NCBI GenBank assembly: GCA_029378245.1
Contig: JARKIF010000004.1
Span: forward strand, 3,162,001 to 3,226,000
DNA from: Roridomyces roridus
Taxonomy: Eukaryota; Basidiomycota; Agaricomycetes; Agaricales; Mycenaceae
Direction of reading: 5' to 3'
Length of the DNA stretch: 64,000 bases
Shown here: piece by piece, positions 59,901-64,000 of the stretch
How the letters are laid out: each line of letters starts with the position of its first letter
How positions within the stretch are numbered: position 1 is the stretch's first letter
The notes under the pieces: model-generated
Told to the model about the DNA's origin: nothing
The model's database searches: none
What the model saw: the letters and a program-made list of their open reading frames with translations, nothing else
Translations under genes and position numbers: made by a program

Positions 59901-60019
59901 TGCGGCACCGAGTCCTTGCGCGGACGACCACGCTTTTTGGTCACTTTGGTCTCGGCTGCGCTGATTTGTGCTTGGAGACCCTCGATGGTCATGTCCTTTG
60001 CTTTTTTCTTGGGGGCCAT
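56946..60019 (-). CDS. Myb/SANT-like partner protein of the Harbinger element
   Basis: Starts MAPKKKAKDMTIEGLQAQIS with AT-hook-like KKRGRPRKD and KRGRKA. The trihelix/Myb-like part follows: WKNEPHLMQKILGFIEPRER, TAWFKEIAVEVL, LFPVIRNRIGR, then a 57-nt GTGCGT intron and LRTKFVRCQKLLGEMGSGIV. The next intron (57740-59318) contains an entire 1.5-kb element; its splice sites are intact and join NIW to DQVLGMCPEYKRLHALLASS in frame. The C-terminal half has TENLLEINDSDADDDELESS and a long coiled coil (MLSAIEDINTKQ ... REEAELGRAHEREM) ending near 56946. Two one-base frame problems (near 57605 and at the 57315-57370 intron) suggest partial decay. In PIF/Harbinger elements this protein helps the transposase bind the ends. 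Confidence 0.72.
57758..59287. mobile_element. 1530-bp TIR element within a Myb-gene intron
   Basis: Ends CATCAGGAAAAACCGGATT and, on the complement, CATCAGGAAAAGCCGGATT. Many GACAATT motifs lie in both subterminal regions. No clear target duplication. No transposase seen inside. Located wholly between donor 59318 and acceptor 57740. Confidence 0.7.
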
Positions 60020-60250
60020 CGAGGAGATGATGATGTAGAGAGGAGGATTCGATCGAGCGCACGGCTTGAAGACACGTGCAAATAGGGATGTCACGGGGTC
60101 TGTTTCAAAGTGAATAAATAAATGAAACAGCCCTCAATCTTGTTTCACTTCTTTTTTCTTATTCACTTTCGTTGCCCAAATTCGGAAGGTGAAAAATGCG
60201 AATGAAATAAAGTGAATAATCGAGTGAAAAATCTAACTTTGAAAACCCCT

Positions 60251-61085
60251 AATGGTCTTCTACTTGCGAGGAATTCTACTGGGAGGATTCGTCAATTTCG
60301 GAGCATGATGATGTTCATCACGACATGGGAGAAACTTGGTACTCGTCTTTCGGCTTCTTTCGGATGTGCTGGAAGGCCGAAGGCACGGGTTTCCACCAGA
60401 CGTGTATGGCCTGGCGTGCCAACCCCAACCCAAGTTCCACAAAGCCATAAGCAATTTTTCTCATCATCGGCTCTGATTCAATTTGGATTCGTCGACATTT
60501 TCTTCTGACTCCTGAGCAAGTTGACTTCTGTCTTTCTCGATGCTATGTATGCTCAATGTGTTGTACAAAGATTTCATACTGATTTGCAAGGCAGGCTTAG
60601 GTAGCCGGCTAGATTTGCAGATTATATCATCAGCAAGTATCATACCCAATCACAACCATGGTTGCAATTCCCGGATGGTCCAGCAGAGTACCATGGCGGT
60701 GATACGCCTGCAAAATGAACACGCTAGGAATACGTGAAATTTCGCGATTTCTCTTATAACCAACAGAAGTATCTTTGGCGCCGGAAGATCGTGTGCCTGG
60801 TCCGTGATATCGGAACACGGGAGCACTCTGGAATCACTACTTGCGAACTTCGGAATAGTGTCTTTAACGACGGGATACCCAAGATATGGGTATCGAATTA
60901 AAGCTACGGACCAGTACTATCCGGCCCTGGAACGATAGCGCAGAAGACGGAAGATGGGAATAATGGAACTCGACTTCCGACCCTCGGCATCAGCCTTACC
61001 AACCTGAAACATGATGGATTGACGGCTGACTGAGCTTGGGATGGTGCGAGGATGGCGCCATCCAACCTGTAGACCAATGAAATAG
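60251..61085. other. Intergenic, nothing confident
   Basis: Right flank of the Harbinger element and presumed 5' region of the next gene. An upstream first exon for that gene should lie here but could not be identified. Confidence 0.35.
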
Positions 61086-63174
61086 CAAGGATACCCTAAT
61101 TTGGGGGTGGTACAGCCCTCGAAAGAGGCGAGTCCGCAGAAGAGCACGCCACCTCCTGCCTTTACGACTGTGGCCCAGCAAAAGGCCTTCCATCGGCGGT
61201 CGTCGAGCGATATCGTTTCACCCTCGAAGGGATGGGGGTCACCGTCCGTTCCAGCTGCAGCCCAGCCAGCAACGGCGGACGAGGAGCTCGACCTTAGTGA
61301 TCTGGCGGATTTACTCGGTGGCGGACTGGCACTCGTTTCGCGTACCGGGGAGTCATCGCCTCCGCGCGTTGCTTCGGGTGAGGATGTTACCAAGGCAGCG
61401 CTGGAAGAACGTAATGACAGTACAAGCAACACCGAAAATATTGCCCCCGTCGTTATCCGTCAGCGAGCGCCTCCTGCTGCGTTTAGCGTCACATCCCGTC
61501 CCGCTCAGCATGAGAGGCAGCGGAGCACGACGATGGTGCCTGCGGGCTCGGCGGCGGCAGAGAAGGCGGCTGCTTCGTTTAACGCCACGAATCGATCCTT
61601 CAGTGCGACTGTCGTTCCATCCCCCTCGCCTACCACTGCTCCGACCTTGAAGGCTCCTCCGTCTCAAGCACGTCCTGCCAAGTCGTCACCGCCGACCGAG
61701 GGAACACGCAGCAGCTCCTATAGTGACCTGGGCATCGGCGCGAGGCAACGGAGCAGTACTCTCATTCCCAACCCGGCCTTGTCATCATCGCGCTCCGATG
61801 CGCGTACTGCCACATCTAGTAGTAGCAACGACGACTCCGCACCGTCTTCCTCTGGTAGCAGTAGTGCTGCTTCCCGTGCCCGACCTCGAAGCAGTACAAT
61901 GATGACTTTGGCACCTGCGAGTGCCGCTGCACCACCATCACGTCTTGCAGCTCCTCTCACGCAGGCTCCGGCGCGTCCTTTCATGGCTGCACGCAAGAGC
62001 CCCGCGAGCTCTACGGGCGAATCGAGTAGTAGCCCTGCACCGCTTACGCCCCGGGATGGGAGCAGTGATTTGAGTCGCGACAGTGGGATGAAGGAGAAGG
62101 ACGAGAGGAGGGTGGCGTGGAGCGGGGGTGTGAGTGGATTGGTGCCCAGTGCGAGGAGAGCGCATCAGAGGAGGAGCGTGAGCTTTGATTTTGACGAAGA
62201 GGTGCCGAGTGATGGGAAGGGAAAAATCAAGGCGAGGCCGAGGGAGACTCCGATACAGGAGGAGGAGCGCAGGAGGGAACGTAGACGAGGGGAAGCAAAG
62301 GCGGCGATTGAGGTCCGTTGTTTTCATCCCTTGCTCTACGTATTTTGACATTGCCATGCAGCTCGGTAACGTTATCAACGGTCCGGGTCCTACCGCCGAT
62401 GATGATGATGAGGACGACGACGACGTGCCCGTCGCCCAGCGCGCTATGCCTGGCATGCCTATGGGTAATATGCCGATGGGAATGAACATGCCTATGCCGA
62501 TGGGCTTCGCTACCCCCGGCGGCATGTCTCCTGGATGGCCCGGGATGCTCAGCCCCGCGCAATTCATGGTCCCGCCGCCTGCCGACCCCAACTTTTACGC
62601 GGCGCACCAGCAGGCAATGATGATAGCCAAGCAGGCGTACCAGATGGCGGTAGCTCAGCAGGCTATGCAGCAAGCTGGGGAGGAGTGGGAACGTGGGTCG
62701 ACCATGGGTTTTGGAGATCGCTCGAGTGTTTTTGGAGGCTCGACGACGGGGCCTGCGATGTCATCGTATGGGATGGGCATGGGTATGCAGCAGGGCGGGT
62801 GGACGCCTGGAGGAATGTCTCTGTTCCCGCCTGCGCCCAGGTCAATGTACGGCGGTGGTGGAGCGCGCAGCGAGTATGGTGGTGGTGGTGGCGGTGGAGC
62901 TCGAAGCGAGTATGGGGGAGGCGGTGGATGGAATTCGTCGCGGAGTGTCTATGGCGAGAACTTTGGCCCGTCACCGCGATCATCAAACAGCCCTGCGGCT
63001 ACGCGAAACCCAAACACGCGTGTGGACTCTGGGTACTTTGCTGGAGCGCCGGTACCAAAGTCTCCGAATCCCACGGGCGCTACGCCTCGCCAGCGGACGG
63101 CCAGCCAGCCTGCGACGCCTTCGCGTGGTCCTGCGAAACGACAGCCTCCGTCGAGTTGGAAGGCATCTCCGTGA
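61086..63174 (+). CDS. Low-complexity Ser/Pro then Gly/Met-rich protein, unknown; 5' end unresolved
   Basis: Two visible exons, about 61086-62312 and 62362-63174 (49-nt intron). The first is Ser/Ala/Pro-rich with repeated RSSTL/RQRSTTM/RPRSSTMM units, which look like basophilic kinase sites, and a basic segment EEERRRERRRGEAKAAIE. The second has LGNVINGPGPTADDDD, a Met/Gly/Pro region (MPMGNMPMGMNMPMPMG), a Gln/Ala helix, GGGGARSEYGGGG repeats and a Ser/Pro tail. No in-frame ATG precedes it: the frame opens after a TAG at 61083-61085 that may be a splice acceptor, or splicing may enter at 61115 after GGTACAG. Probably a cytoplasmic or cortical disordered protein; no function claimed. Confidence 0.65.
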
Positions 63175-63369
63175 TTTGGGCATTAAAACAATCTTTTTCT
63201 TCCTCCTCTCTTTATCATCAATTGTACTTCTGACCGTACTCATACGCACGTCCTACACTTACCATCACACTCTTTCTGCTTAGGAACACTACCCAGCTCA
63301 TTGCTATTTACTTTTTGTACACTTTTCCGTAAAATTATGGTGGGGAGTAGAGGATAGACTGTATTTCGG

Positions 63370-64000
63370 TTACTTGACCTGGTCTGGGAGATGCCAGCGA
63401 ATTCCGATCCATAATCCCATTGTCAACGCGACCATGAGCGCCCAGATGGCTTGACCGCCGAGGAGCTGGGTGCGTACGCCAAGGGCGAAGAGGCTGGAGA
63501 ATATACCAGGGACGACTGCGCGCAGGGCACTGTTGAGGGTGAGGAAGATGGCGTTGAGTGTTCCGAGGGTGTTTGGCGCTGGAGCGATGTCGTTCAAGGC
63601 TAGTTGGATCGCGGCTTGGATATTGCCAAGTCAGAAATGGGAGCAAGGCTGAGGAGGGCACGCACTGAAGAGCAAGCTAACTGAGCCGCCTATGAATTGC
63701 GATGTGGGGAGTAATATATAAAACGCCGTCAGCCACGCGGGTCCTTGTTTGAGGAGTAGGTTGGCGAGGGGGTTGAGAGCCATTACGATGGGCCAGATGT
63801 ACGTGCAGCCACGGAGGACGCCGGCTGTCCCGTAGCGTTGCTGAAGCATGGGGAAGGGAATGAGCCAGATGGCTTGTGCGAGGCCGGAGAGGCCGAGGAA
63901 GAGGGAGATTTGCAGGGGAGTGAAGGAGAGGCCGCCGAGGTCGACTTTCGGCCGTTTAGAATCGGTGTTGTCAAATGAAGATGAGACGCACCGGAGGTAA
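63370..64000 (-). CDS. MFS transporter, C-terminal part (5' end outside the window)
   Basis: Exons run from the right edge: a small piece at 63998-64000 side, then after a 47-nt intron VDLGGLSFTPLQISLFLGLS, IWLIPFPMLQQRYGTAGVLR, VMALNPLANLLLKQGPAWLT, FYILLPTSQFIGGSVSLLF; and after a 51-nt intron (63615-63665) AIQLALNDIAPAPNTLGTLN, SLFALGVRTQLLGGQAIW, ending WHLPDQVK. This is the last four or five membrane helices of a drug/H+ antiporter-like (DHA1) MFS protein common in Agaricomycetes. Substrate unknown. Truncated by the window, not by mutation. Confidence 0.82.

Larger units (their letters stand above)
50660..60253. mobile_element. PIF/Harbinger transposon (9588 bp with nested insertions), TSD AAT
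   Basis: Element 50663-60250. The first 27 bp at each end are identical inverted repeats starting AGGGGTTTTCAAAGTTAGAT, and AAT flanks both sides (50660-50662, 60251-60253). It carries the two genes expected of PIF/Harbinger: a DDE transposase on the plus strand (50903-56911) and a Myb-like partner on the minus strand (60019-56946), converging. Without the 4555-bp hAT and 1530-bp insertions the element would be about 3.5 kb. Confidence 0.88.

Noticed and set aside
1..64000. LTR retrotransposon, rRNA genes or CRISPR arrays
   Set aside because: No long direct terminal repeats with reverse transcriptase or integrase motifs, no rRNA-like sequence, and no regularly spaced short repeats of the CRISPR type.

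Overview
The window is nuclear DNA from a filamentous fungus, almost certainly an Agaricomycete. Genes are split by short introns (about 45-66 nt, many starting GTGCGT). The protein families are typical of mushroom genomes: BTB/POZ, F-box, MYND-finger, glyoxal-oxidase-like copper radical oxidase, and the single-TM 'beta-sandwich + RRRR tail' protein. The transposase lineages (SWIM-type Mutator-like, PIF/Harbinger with a Myb-like partner) resemble those of Mycena-like Agaricales. That taxonomic placement is inferred from recalled family resemblance, not from a search.

Layout. 1-12.8 kb is an ordinary gene block: BTB protein (-), hAT-type MITE, F-box protein (+, with TTG where ATG is expected), NAD-dependent reductase/epimerase (-), large multi-exon EF-hand protein (-), a PAK/STE20-like pseudokinase (-), and a small Pro-rich protein (+). 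12.75-31 kb is repeat-rich: a tandem duplication hit by a 1-kb TIR element, about 24 dispersed tRNA T-arm-like hairpins, and a MYND-finger gene split by a 3-kb Mutator-like element (MULE) and a 127-bp MITE. One intact gene, a GATA-finger protein, lies inside this region. 29.9-32.4 kb holds a Tc1/mariner-type element and an unknown gene interrupted by an 874-bp TIR element. 32.6-42.7 kb returns to host genes: copper radical oxidase (-), F-box protein (+), and a zinc alcohol dehydrogenase (-) whose first exon carries a Tc1-like insertion that could be spliced as an intron. 43.8-49.8 kb is a single-TM protein gene split by a 4.65-kb element with palindromic TTTAACGCGTTAAA clusters at both ends. 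50.66-60.25 kb is one PIF/Harbinger transposon (transposase plus Myb-like partner). Its transposase is split by a 4.55-kb hAT-type element, which itself carries a 649-bp MITE, and its Myb gene carries a 1.5-kb element in an intron. 60.3-64 kb holds a low-complexity Ser/Pro then Gly/Met-rich protein (+) and the 3' part of an MFS transporter (-).

How it fits together. The host genes have no evident shared pathway; this is a gene-containing region reshaped by nested DNA transposons. I could place target-site duplications for nine insertions (8 bp for three hAT-like, 9 bp for the MULE and one MITE, 3-bp AAT for two Harbinger-like, TA for two Tc1-like), plus a 6-bp, an imperfect 11-bp and an imperfect 13-14-bp one for three others. 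At least four host genes are interrupted. In two further cases the element lies wholly within an intron and leaves the splice sites intact. The least familiar features are (i) the T-arm-like hairpin field at 13-29 kb and (ii) tRNA-like A/B-box modules inside the arms of several non-autonomous DNA transposons.
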